DNA of 64,000 bases from Solen grandis. Its lineage: Eukaryota; Mollusca; Bivalvia; Adapedonta; Solenidae. Below are positions 32,566-44,394 of this stretch, one piece after another; position 1 is the stretch's first letter, and every line of letters begins with the position of its first letter. The stretch lies in NCBI GenBank assembly GCA_021229015.1, contig CM037792.1, positions 2,278,070 to 2,342,069 of the forward strand, in the 5' to 3' direction. The notes under the pieces were generated by a model. That model ran no database searches. It had not been told where the DNA came from and saw only the letters and a program-made list of their open reading frames with translations. The translations under genes and the position numbers were made by a program.

Positions 32566-33560
32566 ATCCATGATAGCCGAAACACCTAGCATATATCAAT
32601 GGGCAAAAACTGTGTATATACAATAATTATTTTCATTGAAAATAAACTCAAGTTATTGGCAAAATAATGTAGTTTTCACCAATATATAAAGGCTTTATAA
32701 AGCTTCACGTGGAAAGACAGTAACAGGAAATGCCGGATATTTTCTGACCGCCCCCGTATTTCCAATATCTGTAAGATAACAGCATACAGGTGGTAAAGTG
32801 GGGTCATCTCATTTGTGATGTCGCGTGACTTAATCACTAAGAAATTTGCTTATAAATGCCGAAAAAAAAAAAAAATGTTTTGGTAAGGATGTTGTCGATA
32901 ATCCTGAATTTGAATTGTCAGCTACACACAAGAGAAACACACTCTTTTCGAAAAGAAAGTCGTCCGCAAGTTCTGAAGCAGTCCGATGTAATTATTAAAC
33001 CTAGTAACTTAATACGTTGTTAATGTTTTTTTTAAATTATAAATGTACTACAAAACTGCAAGGATCAGTTTTATTTACTATTTGAAATTACACGAATTTA
33101 TGTTATATAAAGACTCTAATCGCCTTGAAATACAAGTACTGAAATATGATAATGCAAAACGCCCGTTGATACAAGCCAGGTTGAAAAAATAAAATGTGAA
33201 AGACCTAATCTTGGATTAGTTTTCAGGTGAGCTGGGCTTTGTGAATATTTTTATTTTAAAATCTCACACGATAGCTCATTAATAAAAAATGTACAACTAT
33301 ACAAACTGCATTTACAAGTAACTTTACACTGACTACGCGCACGTGAAAATACATACCTGGAAAAAAGTTTTTGCAGTTGGCACGAATAATATTCCATAAG
33401 TAGGTTTTAAACTTTGATTCACAGTGGCAATTATTTTACACATAGATATAGGCGAGAATATCATGCATCCCGTGGTTTCTGCAAAACGCAGTATTCTTAT
33501 GAAACATATCCGCGTATATGTAACGTATATTTTTCATTGTTCAGCCAAAGTAGCGTAAAG

Positions 33561-34545
33561 ATGGCTAGAAGACAATTATCGGAAGCGCAAAGATGGCAAA
33601 TTGTAGGGATGCATTCGACGGGAATGTCTTACAAAGCGATTGGCCGCCAAGTTGGCTGCCACTTTACTGTTGTCAGCAGACTGATAAGGAAGCATCGTCA
33701 GACCAACGATGTCAAGGATATGCCAAGGTCAGGACGACCTCGCGTAAATATCACAACGAGAGGATCGGGCCCTGGTTCGGTTAGTACGACGAGAACCCTT
33801 TTCTACGAGTACCCGTCTTAAGTCTCAATGGCTGCCTCATCGACGCCTGTCTCTGAAAACGCTTCGAAATCTGTTAAAGTGAGAGGGATTAGCCTTAAGG
33901 AGAGCTATTAAGCGCCCTTTGCTGACAGATGAGCATCAAAGAACCCGCTTACGATGGTGTTTGGCGAGACGAGATTGTAATATGAGGACATGGCGTCGAA
34001 TCCACTGGTCGGATGAAAGCCGGTTTTTATTGCATATTACAGAAGGTCGAATGAGAGTCTGGCGACACAGAAACACAGCTTACGTACCAAGGAACATCAA
34101 GCCGACGGTTCCTTACGGTGGATGTTCTGTAATGGTGTAGGGTTGTGTTTCACATGATGATAAGATGGACTTAGTTACCATACAGGGTAGATTTACGGGT
34201 GAACGTTACATTCACGATGTCTCGGAGCCGGTAGTTGAGCCTCATTTTGAGAACCATCGGCTTGCCACTAAGCCTTATTACATGGACGACAACGCTAGAC
34301 CCCACCGTTCAAGGGCAGTGGTGGCCTATCTCCAACGTTATATGATTGAGACTTTGCCCTGGCCAGCTAGAAGCCCAGATTTGAATCCACTGGAGCATAT
34401 TTGGGACATTTTTGAGCGTCGCATACAGAAAATGGAGCCTCCTGCACAGAATCTGAACGAACTAGGAAGCAGCATTGCATCGCGAGTGGTGACAGCTGAC
34501 CATTCACCAAATTCGACGTTTGACAGGAGGCATGAGAAGTAGGGT
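33561..34545 (+). pseudogene. Tc1-like (DD34E) transposase pseudogene
   Basis: It starts MARRQLSEAQRWQIVGMHST, with a paired-type helix-turn-helix (YKAIGRQVGCHFTVVSRLIR) and a KDMPRSGRPR linker. Frames break between about 33780 and 33900. The frame then resumes with LLTDEHQRTRLRW, WRRIHWSDESRF (first Asp), a stop at 34138 where Trp is expected (GCSVMV then stop then GCVS), YYMDDNARPHRS (second Asp) and SPDLNPLEHIWD (catalytic Glu). There are 34 residues between the second Asp and the Glu. It is inactive. No terminal inverted repeats were identified. Confidence 0.9.
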
Positions 34546-35060
34546 CGAGGCAGTCATTCGCACACGTGGAGGGTTCACTCGGTATTGAACAAGTTAGTAA
34601 CAAACTTAATATAGTGACTCAAAATGACATTTTTATCGAAAAACTGTAACACAAAATTGTTATGGAAATCGGTAGCTTCCCTACTTAAACCGACGCCTGT
34701 TTCAAAGGAAATGAAACGTCTTAAATACGTCATATGTATTGCCTTAAATACTGCATTTTCTGACCAGACTTTGTTTTGTTATATTGCCATAGTGTTGATA
34801 TTGCTAAGTTTACTATTTTCAGGTTATTTTGGTATCAAGGTTTTCATGAGAAAGTTTAATTCTGAGAACACTGTAAAAATCTGGGGGGTGCTTGACTTTT
34901 TACCAGGTGTATATTAACAGTGTATCACATCTCGATGAGATATATTCCATATACCCAAAACAAACAGATATCCTCTTTGTCTTAATTTGTAATAGCAATT
35001 AGTTCCTTGACTGGATCAGATAGGTATTACCAATTTTGTCAAAGCGCCTGATAAGGAGGT

Positions 35061-35381
35061 TCAAAATGGGTGTTTGTTTGTTTATTTGGTTGGTGTAAAG
35101 TGTCGCCTTCGGTCACTTTGAGACAGATACAATGCTGTCACACTGCCGTATTACGCCGTAGACAGGTATCATGATCCCACACCCAGTCAAATTATCCTGA
35201 CACTGGGTCATCCAGTCCTGGAACTACCCTTATATGCTAAGCACCAAGCAAGGGAGCTATAACAGTACCATATTTACGACTTTTGTATGTTGTGGTTAAG
35301 GGTCGAACCCACGACCTCCCACTCCCGAGACGGACACTCTCACCACTCGGCAACCGGGAACTGTCTCAAAATAGGTTTATG
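35061..35381 (-). mobile_element. SINE family A, near-complete copy
   Basis: In reverse it has the GCCGAGTGGTGAGAGTGTCC head with a GTGGGTTCGACCC B box, then CTTGCTTGGTGCTTAGCATA, CCAGTGTCAGGATAATTTGA and CTACGGCGTAATACGGCAGT. It is flanked by an imperfect duplicate, TCAAAATGGGT at 35061 and TCAAAATAGGT at 35366. Confidence 0.85.
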
Positions 35382-35819
35382 CACCATCGTAAACGTACAA
35401 GAGACTTTTACCATGCCCATGCATACGGGACAGGAAAGGTACGAAAATCTTGTCTGGCACCCCCTGTTCCACACAGCTCACTTCCTATGACATCAGAATC
35501 AAAGGAACTCACAGCAAATTACTTCGCTATAATAAAGAACTAGTTCAAGGTATTCGTTCAAATTAAAAAGTATGCCTCTAATTGAGTTAACACTTTAAAA
35601 GTTCAACATTTGAAAAAAAAAATATATTGCTGTATGTTAAGGAACCTCATTCAACCCAAAACCCCACCACATTCCTCCGTTACCTTCTGAACACTCTGCA
35701 AAGCATACATCTTTCTTTCCAATAATCAGGTGGCATTGGTACAGATATTCCTACACATGAGCGATATATATACCGACTATCGGGAAAAACGCGGGAAACA
35801 TCAATCGACCTAAGCATCG

Positions 35820-36010
35820 CTGCTGTCTGGAGAGAGTCATGTCTCAAGAGGGAGCTAGAGGCCATGGTTTCGATTCCTGGCCTCGACATAGGAGTTCCTT
35901 ACTTGAAGTACAAAATATCCATACAAAGAGTTCCAGGACTGATTGTTTCAATGTTAGGATGATGTTTTTAGGTATGGTATCATGCCACATGTCTACGGTG
36001 CCAGTACAGT
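35820..36010 (+). mobile_element. SINE family A, degenerate copy
   Basis: It retains a head remnant (GGTTTCGATTCCTGGCCTCG) and a body remnant (AGTTCCAGGACTGATTG, GGTATCATGCCACATGTCTA), with internal loss. Confidence 0.6.
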
Positions 36011-36093
36011 TGATCAACGTGCCTTTAGCGTTCAGTTTTGATATTACCAAACTTGCATCTTGTTATATGTTTAATCTTTACTGAGCGACCACC

Positions 36094-36298
36094 ACTTCCT
36101 CTTGTTTCAGGACTGGTTGGTCAGTGTCAGAATAATGTGACTCGGTGTGGTATCATGCCACATGTCTACGGCGTGATACTTAAAGTGTGGCAGCACTATA
36201 TCTGTCTCAAGTAGACATCGTCTCCAAATGACTGAAATACTGTCGATGGGACGTCAAACCCAATAAATAAATAAACAAACAAACAAACTTCCTCTTGT
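36094..36298 (+). mobile_element. SINE family A, 5'-truncated, with 12-bp target duplication
   Basis: The insert (36106-36286) begins TTCAGGACTGGTTGG and ends in an AAACAAACAAAC tail. Both sides carry ACTTCCTCTTGT (36094-36105, 36287-36298). The flanks GAGCGACCACC and CCATTGACTGACCGCTTAAG are parts of another repeat also seen at 61210-61390, so the SINE landed in older repeat DNA. Confidence 0.88.
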
Positions 36299-36404
36299 CC
36301 CATTGACTGACCGCTTAAGACAAGTTTTCTTGTATATATGTAGATCGTCTTTTTATCACTGAAATCCTGTCGAAAGAACCTACACATATCTTATCTTGTA
36401 TGTT

Positions 36405-36560
36405 TAAGTTTCCACCGACAGTATTTCAATCTTTTTGGGACATTCTCTATACGAGAGAGATTTGTGTTTTCTAACTATGACAAATTGTATGATACTACAC
36501 ATAGTCACATTATCATGACACCGGTCCACTAATTTCTGGAATTAACCTTATATATCGAGC
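36405..36560 (-). mobile_element. SINE family A, degenerate copy
   Basis: In reverse it resembles the family A 3' half (ACCGGTGTCATGATAATGTG, GACTATGTGTAGTATCATAC and an ATTGAAATACTGTCGGTGG-type tail). Confidence 0.55.
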
Positions 36561-36664
36561 GCAAAGTATTATTTAACGATTTTTTGTGGGTTGCGGACGA
36601 CCTCGCGGCTCTAACCACTTTGCCTAACATCTCGACTGATGTATTGGACGACTGATAAACACAC

Positions 36665-36940
36665 AGTACCAGTCCCGCTTGCCGAGAGGTCATGGGTTCG
36701 ATCCATAGCTGAGATATAGATGTACATGTTAATCTTCCTTGCTTGGCGCTCAGCATATAAGGGTAGTTCCAGGACTGGTTAGCCCGGTGTCTGGGTGTAG
36801 TATCATGTCACACGTCTTCGTTGTAATACTACAGTGTGGCAGCACTATATATGTCAACATAAGACACAGTCTCCAAATGACTGAAATACTGCCGGCGGAC
36901 GGCGGGGCGTTTAACCCAATAAACATAAACAGGTAAATAT
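36665..36940 (+). mobile_element. SINE family A copy
   Basis: Head remnant GGTCATGGGTTCGATCC, then CTTGCTTGGCGCTCAGCATA, TAGTTCCAGGACTGGTTAGC and ACAGTCTCCAAATGACTGAA. The tail CGTTTAACCCAATAAACATA includes an internal GGCGGACGGCGGGGCG run. Confidence 0.8.
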
Positions 36941-37285
36941 ACAGTATCTCATTATATGTTACGCCAAGTTGAAATAGATCTAGCCAAATGTACCCATGCA
37001 AAGGATTCTACAAATAAACTGAATTGACAAGTCTTAGCTGTTTGGTATTTTCGACCATGCAATGTGAAATATAAGTAAATCCAATTCATGAGTATACTGT
37101 ATCAGAAACACTTGCGTTTGTTTACTTTAAATTTGATATGAAACACTGTAAAGATAATAGGTTGTTGATAGTAAGTATGATATTCTGTCGAAATTAAATT
37201 AAAACTTTTATACGATGCAATAAATTTTATTGTATTGACGTCGAATATATGTATCCATAAAATGTTGAAATATTAAAGAAATAAT

Positions 37286-37495
37286 TACTGTAAAATCATT
37301 AATTTTCCTTGGCATTAAATTTCGCGGATTCCGTATTAAGGTTAATTTCGTTGGTACATATATTCCTGGGTTTATGTTCTATAAACATGAAGGCTATAAA
37401 AGAAACAGTTTTCAAGGGGACTAATATTCGCAGATAAATCCTTCAACGAAATCTACGAAACTTAGCTCCCCACGAAAATTAATAATTTTTCAGTA
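37286..37495. repeat. palindromic MITE-like repeat, copy 2
   Basis: The ends TACTGTAAAATCATTAATTT and, inverted, AATTAATAATTTTTCAGTA are near-complementary. Internal sub-repeats AATTTCG and CGAAAT(T) are arranged symmetrically. See the decayed relative at 3218-3430. Confidence 0.6.
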
Positions 37496-38654
37496 GTTAA
37501 ATATCCGAATGCAATAATTAAACATAAATTACACGAAAATGTTGGCTGTGTATTGTCAAGCTGATTCCGATACGATACGCATTGCAATACGGGACTGGCA
37601 ATATGCAGTACAATACATGTAGAAATAACTAGAAGTATAAAAATCACCACAAATGACACTTTGTGAAATGTAGCATTTTAAATAACAAGTTTAGCAACAT
37701 TTTCATGAAATGTAACATGCTGTTTTAAAAGCCGACTTTTTTTTCTCACTTTAATGTTAAACTAAGATTGATTTGCAGAGAAAGAAGTAATAAGGTAAAA
37801 CTATATTCTTCCAAGGAAGCAAACTATTTTCAAAAGTCTGTCGAGCAAGGACCTTCGATATTTTTACACCACGATTTGTTTTGCGATATACCGATTAACC
37901 GGTACATCAGAATAGCCCTTACAAATTGACAAAACTAGTTCATTTCATAAATAATAAACAGGAGAGGTCATTTGTAAGGCCATTAAAGAAAATATTTCTT
38001 TGATTCGGGTTGATTTAATGGTGATTATTATGTTTGAAAGACCACATGTGTCTGACTAATTTAATGCATATCAATTTCAAAAGAAGCCAGCTCTGTTTTA
38101 TAACCCCTGATAACATCAAACACTCATAATATATTACTTAAATTTTGAAATGTTTGATAGCTACTACAATCCCTCACAAGCTCCAATGCAATTTATGAAT
38201 ATGTGCGATTTTGGTTCGCGTTTAATTCATATCAAGAGGAACTATAGTTAAGTTACCTTGACAACGGTCCCGAAGGTTGTGGGTTCAATCCCCGCATGAG
38301 GCGAGAAATACTGGATATTTCCTTGAGTAAAAGTTACAATCTAGATACAGTAGAGTGAATAAGTATACATATAATACTCTCCTATGTATGTATATGTACA
38401 TGTATTCCATTTTCTTTTTGTGTTCACTCAGTTCATGTACCACTGTTATCATGTTTACTTTGTGTATTGTATGCTGCAAATGACGATGTACCTTTCATTG
38501 TAAAAGTCTTTATAAATATATGTTCTGTTCTATAATACTTGGTTCCCATTTGCCTTAAAGGACTGGAGTAAGTACCCATTTATAAATGTTTTAATGGAAT
38601 GATATTCATACTTAAATGTCTTAACTAATTTACTTAACGGTGACTCTCTTTCCA

Positions 38655-38726
38655 TTTATTTATTTTTTTATTTATTTATTTATTTATTTATTTATCTATT
38701 TATTTATTTATTTATTTATTTATTTT
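38655..38726. repeat. TTTA microsatellite
   Basis: About eighteen TTTA units with a few interruptions. Confidence 0.95.
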
Positions 38727-38835
38727 ACATCAATTACGATTGTTTAAATAAAAGTGAATGTGTCACGAAGAGTTTAAAACAATGTCAATTATGACACATC
38801 TACTCATACAATACAAGTCCATACACCAACAACTT

Positions 38836-39163
38836 ATAATGAGAAGGCCGAGTGGTTAGAGTGTCCGCCTCAAGAGCGAGAGCTCGTGGGTTTGATCCCC
38901 GGCCTCGACATGCAAAAAAAAAAAGGGGGGGGGGGGTACTGGTATATCTCCCTTGCTTGGCGCTCAGCATATTAGAGTAGTTGCAGGACTGTTTGGCCCG
39001 GTGTCAGGATAATGCGATTGGGTGTGGTATCATACTACATGTCTACGGCGTGATACTGCAGTGTGGCAGCACTAAATGTCTTTCTGAAGTAGACATCGTC
39101 TTCAAATGACTGCAATACGGTCGGTGGGATGTTTAACCCAACAACAAACAGACATAATGAGAA
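38836..39163 (+). mobile_element. SINE family A, near-complete, with 10-bp target duplication
   Basis: Complete head (AAGGCCGAGTGGTTAGAGTG, GTGGGTTTGATCCCC), an unusual A11-G12 run at 38912-38938, then the full body and an AACCCAACAACAAACAG tail. The duplicate ATAATGAGAA flanks it (38836-38845, 39154-39163). Confidence 0.9.
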
Positions 39164-40006
39164 TCTCATAGATATAACTTAATGCACATGTGCTTCCATA
39201 TTTTATTGTAAACATGTATTATAGAGGAAAAATAAAATGGCTTTGACTTGAATTGACTTTTATATGACGGTATGTCAAATAAGGTTTAAAAAAACCTTTC
39301 GGTGAAGAGTTACTGCAATGTATCAGTTTAATGTATCAATTTATTGGACACAATTGTCTCGCGGTATTGATACCATGAATGTATGGAGTGTTTGATTGCC
39401 TCTTTGCATAAGGGGGTCTTTAACAGACCTGCCGAAATATAATCGCTCCAATCTTCTTACTACAATTGGTTCATTACAGAGCACAATGGGGCGACTTAGA
39501 GCTATTGACGTTGCAGAACCGACTTTGATTATTCCCCACGATATTATTATGTGTATGGAATAAATGATGAAAAAACAATGTGTTGATTGACCACACTTCA
39601 TACCTTCATAGTTCGAGGAGGTTTTTTGTGATTTTGTCTTAGAGATAAAATGTGGGTTTTAAAATATAAACATAGTGTTTATCTGTCATTTAACTAAAGT
39701 AAATGAAGCAAGTGTTACTTTTGAACGCAGGAAAAGTGTCTAAATGTATTTGATCGTATTTAATTAATTGTAAATTTATGGAAATATCTTTCCTCTGAAA
39801 CCAGAACAGGCAGTTATCATGACGGAGGAACACAGTACTTCCGAGCCAGAACTTTTCTCTCCAATTGTAAGTATTCTTACTTCGAAGAATATTCTTAGAT
39901 TTAGAATTATTTTAATAAATTTGATGTTATCATACGAAAATATACCGGTAACTGACCGTACTTGATTATGTTTCAAAACAAGGGTCTCATACAAAGAGTT
40001 GTCAGA

Positions 40007-40010
40007 AAAA

Positions 40011-40045
<35 letters not shown>

Positions 40046-40050
40046 ATATT
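40007..40050. repeat. AATA microsatellite
   Basis: About ten AATA units. Confidence 0.95.
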
Positions 40051-40159
40051 TTTATCACTGTCTGAAACGGGGGTGAGCATGTTTGATCAATACTAAAATG
40101 CTTAAAGCAAATAAAAGACTAAACATGTAAACTATATATTATCACTCAGTCTATCACCG

Positions 40160-40315
40160 CTGGTGGCTCGAAACCCGGCAGAGCCAATCAGATAGTCTCC
40201 CAGCTGGCTAGCGACTCTACCGGGTGTCTCTGTATTTGAGCTATTAGGGTCAGTTGCTGGACGTTACTATATGGCTGATATACAGTCGCAACTACGACAA
40301 TCCCCAAAACAACAA
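40160..40315 (+). mobile_element. SINE family B, truncated copy
   Basis: B box remnant GCTCGAAACCCGGCAGAGCC, then TCTCCCAGCTGGCTAGCGAC and TGCTGGACGTTACTATATGG, in the order of the nested copy at 32311. It ends in CAACAACAACAG. Confidence 0.7.
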
Positions 40316-40389
40316 CAACAGTTACTATTTTAACCTTTTATCTCATGAATATTCATATACAAGATTATGACTGGATGAATCTTAGTTTG

Positions 40390-40585
40390 AACTTTATTTA
40401 TTTTACATCGATTACGAAAAAAGTTATCATAACAACTTATATTAATCACTCTCGATGGCTCTGATGGCGGCGTATGAAGTCATTATTATGGGAAACCGGA
40501 GCACACGTGTCTGGACGGGCGACCACTGTACCCTCTCACGTACGTGACCAGGAAGCGAACCTCTACGCTATCCAGGCCTAATTAA
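40390..40585 (-). mobile_element. tRNA-derived SINE, family D, copy 2
   Basis: It shares ACATCGATTACGAAA, CTCGATGGCTCTGATGGCGG, ACACGTGTCTGGACGGGCGA, CACTGTACCCTCTC and GACCAGGAAGCGAAC with the copy at 30688-30953. The tRNA-like head is shorter. Confidence 0.65.
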
Positions 40586-42174
40586 CTTAATTAAATGAAT
40601 TTAAAATGGAATATGAAATCATGATATTTTCTTTGACACATGGACTGTGCAGAAACTGAGCTGCACTCTAGTGAGAGCAAACAGAGCAAACAGAGGAGAC
40701 CCTGATCAGACAGCTCCCATAGGAGCTGTATGATCTGGGTCTGCTAAATGTTTGCCAATGCGTCCAAATGAGTCTATATGAAGTAAAAGATTAATCAATT
40801 GAGATACAGCATGTATTTGTTTAACACACTACTGCGTGCCTGATTGAGATACAGATCTATTGAACTTGTTTCACATTGATACGAATTTAAAGTAATGAAA
40901 GACGCTAAGTTATCATAAACCTAAGAGTTATAGGTATACTCATGTCATATATTATGCACTTTCGATGTATATATTTTGCATGGTGTTCACAATTCCTTTC
41001 GTTCCTTTGATAAATGTCACGTGACTGGTGCTCTTATTATTTAAAATTATCTAGCCCTTTATAGTATGCATATAGTCTGTAACTGTTGCATCTGCGTGCA
41101 TGTGCTGACCATATTCAGTTTACAAATGTGTGTACGACGATGTACTTATTACAGCTTAAGTCAACAATACAATTTCTCTTCTGTTCGATGATATCGTATG
41201 ATGACGATGATGCTGATGATGATGGTGTTTTTTTATTTTCTTTTTTTTTTCTCGATAAAACCGAGTTTTAAATATATTACCATGCTTCGCTTTTACCACG
41301 TCGAATATTATTCTTTAAAAAACTAATTTACTTCTACAGGAAAATTGTTTTTCTTTCATTGTTTGTCTTTTTCACAAATTACCTGCTAGAGGCCTATATG
41401 GTAGAAGGTCTTTGAAAATTTGTAATCGTGTGATACTTAGGTGAGATCAAGATATGTTCTTTTGTTCTGTTCTGATGACATGAGTTTTAGAAAAAACATT
41501 TTTTTTTACAAAAAACTTAGCAGAATACAATACAATCATTGGAGCTTCCCTCGATCTGTAAGACTCTTCTTGTGATACGCACGGATACATGTCAATAATT
41601 TGATAATTATAATACCATAAATACGATTGTGAAGCGGATTAACGATTAATGATGCAACGAGAAAGAAGTAATCCCCCTGATGACTCATTTGGCATAGTTA
41701 ACAAGTCTTATTAACGATAGAGTGATCAAGTATCATTAATCCGTTTTACTGTATTATCCTACACGAAATTTATCTTAGCATACATGATCCCTGATCCATG
41801 AGTATTCATGATTTAGTCCAATGGTATTCATACAGACTTGAATGACAATAATTAAACAACTTGGCGCCGTATGGTTTATCATTCATGGTTTTGATGTCAA
41901 GCATTTGGATTTTATACCCTACCACAGAATAAGCATAAAAAGGATTAACTTTTATAAAAAAAAGATAAATCTGATACATGTAGGAAATGTATTTCATTCG
42001 ATTTAAGTCCTTGAGTGATCTTTGATTATCTGTAACAGTTATTGATTATTTTCATATGCAGAGAGATAGAGAGCGTTGTTGCTATGAAATATGAATAGTT
42101 TATATAATCTTGACAAAATTGCAATGACTACAATACTGATCAAAATGCCCCCTTCCCTGGAATAAAAAGACATT

Positions 42175-42258
42175 TGTCAGAAGTGGGATTCGAACCCACG
42201 CCTGGAGAACCAGACTGCGACCTGAACGCAGCGCCTTAGACCGCTCGGCCATCCTGAC
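42175..42258 (-). tRNA. tRNA-Leu(CAG)
   Basis: The minus strand reads GTCAGGATGGCCGAGCGGTC at the 5' end. The anticodon arm is CTGCG-TTCAGGT-CGCAG, giving anticodon CAG. A variable arm typical of class II tRNA follows, then GGGTTCGAATCCC (T arm and B box) and TTCTGAC plus an A discriminator. The 7-bp acceptor stem pairs with one G-T. Length is 84 with no encoded CCA. Both internal promoter boxes are intact, so the gene is probably functional. It stands alone in transposon-rich DNA. Confidence 0.92.
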
Positions 42259-42385
42259 TTGCTGTGTAACGGTGATTTATATACTGAATTTAATAATTAT
42301 CATTATAATTATATACGCTCTATATACTCTATATAATAATATTCAGTGATTAAAACTGAATTATCTAATAAGGATGTCAGTGCAC

Positions 42386-42863
42386 GGCCATACCACGTGG
42401 TATATGACGTCATTTAAGCTAATGGAAAGCATATATTTAGCATCGATTCGAAAAAGAAAACTGCTGTAAGTATTTTACTTCTTCACCAATTTTAATGGGA
42501 TATAGCGCATGCGAAGCGGAAAATTGTGGTCTATATATGAGTCCTAATGATTTTTCAGTCAGATGTTTAGTATTTCCAAACATTCGGGAAAAGATTATTA
42601 GCGATATGCTTTTCGTGTTAGCAATTAAAAGTTCACGAACTCGGAAGGTTTTCCCGAATGTTAGGAAAAACTGTACATCTGACAAAAAAAAAATATCACT
42701 GGAACCTATGTGTAGGGTACAATTTTCCGCTTCGTATGAGCTATATCCTATAAAAATTGATAAAAAATAAACTACTTACAAGAGATTTTTTTCTTCTGAA
42801 TCGATGAAAAATATGCTTTACGCGTTAGCTTAAAATGACATTAAATACCACGTGGTAGGGCTA
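42386..42863. mobile_element. foldback element, copy 2, both arms present
   Basis: The left arm starts GGCCATACCACGTGGTATAT. The right arm ends ATACCACGTGGTAGGGCTAC. The arms pair through AATGAC(G)TCA, GCATCGATTCG(A), AATTTTAATGGGATATAGC, CGAAGCGGAAAATTG, CAGATGT and TTCCCGAATGTTxGGAAA over most of the roughly 480 bp. It has no coding capacity and is thus a nonautonomous hairpin element. Confidence 0.85.
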
Positions 42864-43021
42864 CACTTGTTGTGTGTCTTGTTATTTACATTTTACATAT
42901 ACATTTATCTACCTACAAGTATATGTAGATTTTATTTCCTTTTCAAAGTTGTTGATAGCTGACACTGCGAAATATTCAAGACTTTCCTGCTTATGTTGCG
43001 TGTATTCTAATTTTGTTTACA

Positions 43022-43335
43022 TTCCCCTGTAGCCGAGTGGTTTGAGTGTCCGCCTCGGGAGCGGGAGGTCGTGGGTTCGATCCCGGACCATGACATACCA
43101 AAGTCGTAAAAATGGTACGTAATGATATAGCTCCCTTGCTTGGCGATCAGCATATAAGGGTAGATCCAGGACTGGTTGGCCTGGTGTCAGGATAATGTGA
43201 CTGGGTGTGGTATTATGCCACATGTCTACAGCGTGATATTGTAGTATGGTAGCCTTATATGTGCCTCAAGTAGATATATCCTCAAAATGACTGAAATACT
43301 AGGATGGAGGTTTAAACCAAAAATCAAACAAACAT
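43022..43335 (+). mobile_element. SINE family A, best-preserved head
   Basis: Head CTGTAGCCGAGTGGTTTGAG, then GGGAGGTCGTGGGTTCGATC, then CTCCCTTGCTTGGCGATCAG, GGTGTCAGGATAATGTGACT, GCCACATGTCTACAGCGTGA and an AAATCAAACAAACA tail. The tRNA-like region is about 70 bp and resembles a tRNA-Leu or -Ser head. It lacks a cloverleaf, so it is not a tRNA gene. Confidence 0.9.
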
Positions 43336-44394
43336 CTAACCTGTTTTTTTTTTTTAAATATACAGCCATTACAGCACAATTCAATAAGTTCAATAAGACA
43401 GAACTACTGTCCTACCTCAAATTACTGTATATATATATATTTCCCAAAACATCAAAGAAATTCCTCGTAATTTCGATATATATTTTTTATTTTCATTCAC
43501 CAAATTTTTAGGTTACATATATAAATTTAGACTTTAACAAGCAATATCTATTTCGAAGCCTTTGTAATACCCATCTGGCGACTTCAGATTAATGACGTTT
43601 AAATTTTTTTTTACAAAATACAGCTACATTTCATTCTTACAGCTTTTACTGTAAAGTTACATCCACACGTTCATATATTCAGAAAGCTGTGAAATCATCG
43701 TTACTTTTGTCCCGCTTGGCGTGCCGTGGGTCTTCATGTATAGTTTCTACATAATAAGAACCGATTTGTCTTGACTAACATATCAGTACCCAAATAGGCA
43801 CTCGAATAGATGATGATACAGATTAGATAAATGATTCATAATTCATAGATTTAGATATGCACAATTTAGTCTCAAAGATATACCGGTACATTTTGTAACT
43901 ATTTAAATGAATGAACATGTCCCTTGAAATATGATACGTTTTTGCCATTTAAATGAAGACGACAAAAGCAATGCCGATTGAGATAATGATACGATCAAAT
44001 ATAGATCAAATATAGATAGACCAGCAAGGCAATTTGTATGCAGATTGTTATTGAAGATAAATTTGATATCATTTGACTTATAGGTTGTGATTTTGATTCG
44101 AACTACAAACGTTTAAAAGTTATTCTGATGTACACATTTTAGTATCAATGGAGTTCGTGCTTAAATAATAGTGGCCTTTAAAATCTCTCAATAGTTTAAG
44201 TGTATAATTATAGTTTAAGCGTATAATTATTATTCAATGTAAAATATCCTTATGTGATTCTGTTAATAAAATGGATTGATCATTATCCGGTAGGATTTAA
44301 GGTCGCACCAACATTTTTTCCGTATTTTGGGATTATGTCTGCATAAATTGAAAAGGATACATGCATAAAATTATACATGTACTCGTTTCTTTTT

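Larger units (their letters stand above)
31200..32756 (-). mobile_element. mariner element with TIRs and TA target site, containing a SINE
   Basis: The ends are 31200-31224 (GGGGCAGTCAGAAAATATCC core) and 32733-32756 (its complement with one mismatch and a small indel), each bordered by TA. Total is 1557 bp, or about 1.3 kb without the nested SINE, the normal mariner length. The transposase reads on the minus strand from about 32125 to 31330. The element is inactive because the reading frame is broken and a SINE was inserted. Confidence 0.88.

Noticed and set aside
34624..34917. 97-codon frame with a hydrophobic segment after the Tc1 relic
   Set aside because: No homology is apparent, it is isolated, and hydrophobic frames are common in T-rich DNA.
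43022..43095. tRNA gene in the SINE head
   Set aside because: A and B boxes are present but the stems do not pair, and the sequence continues into the SINE body with a tail.
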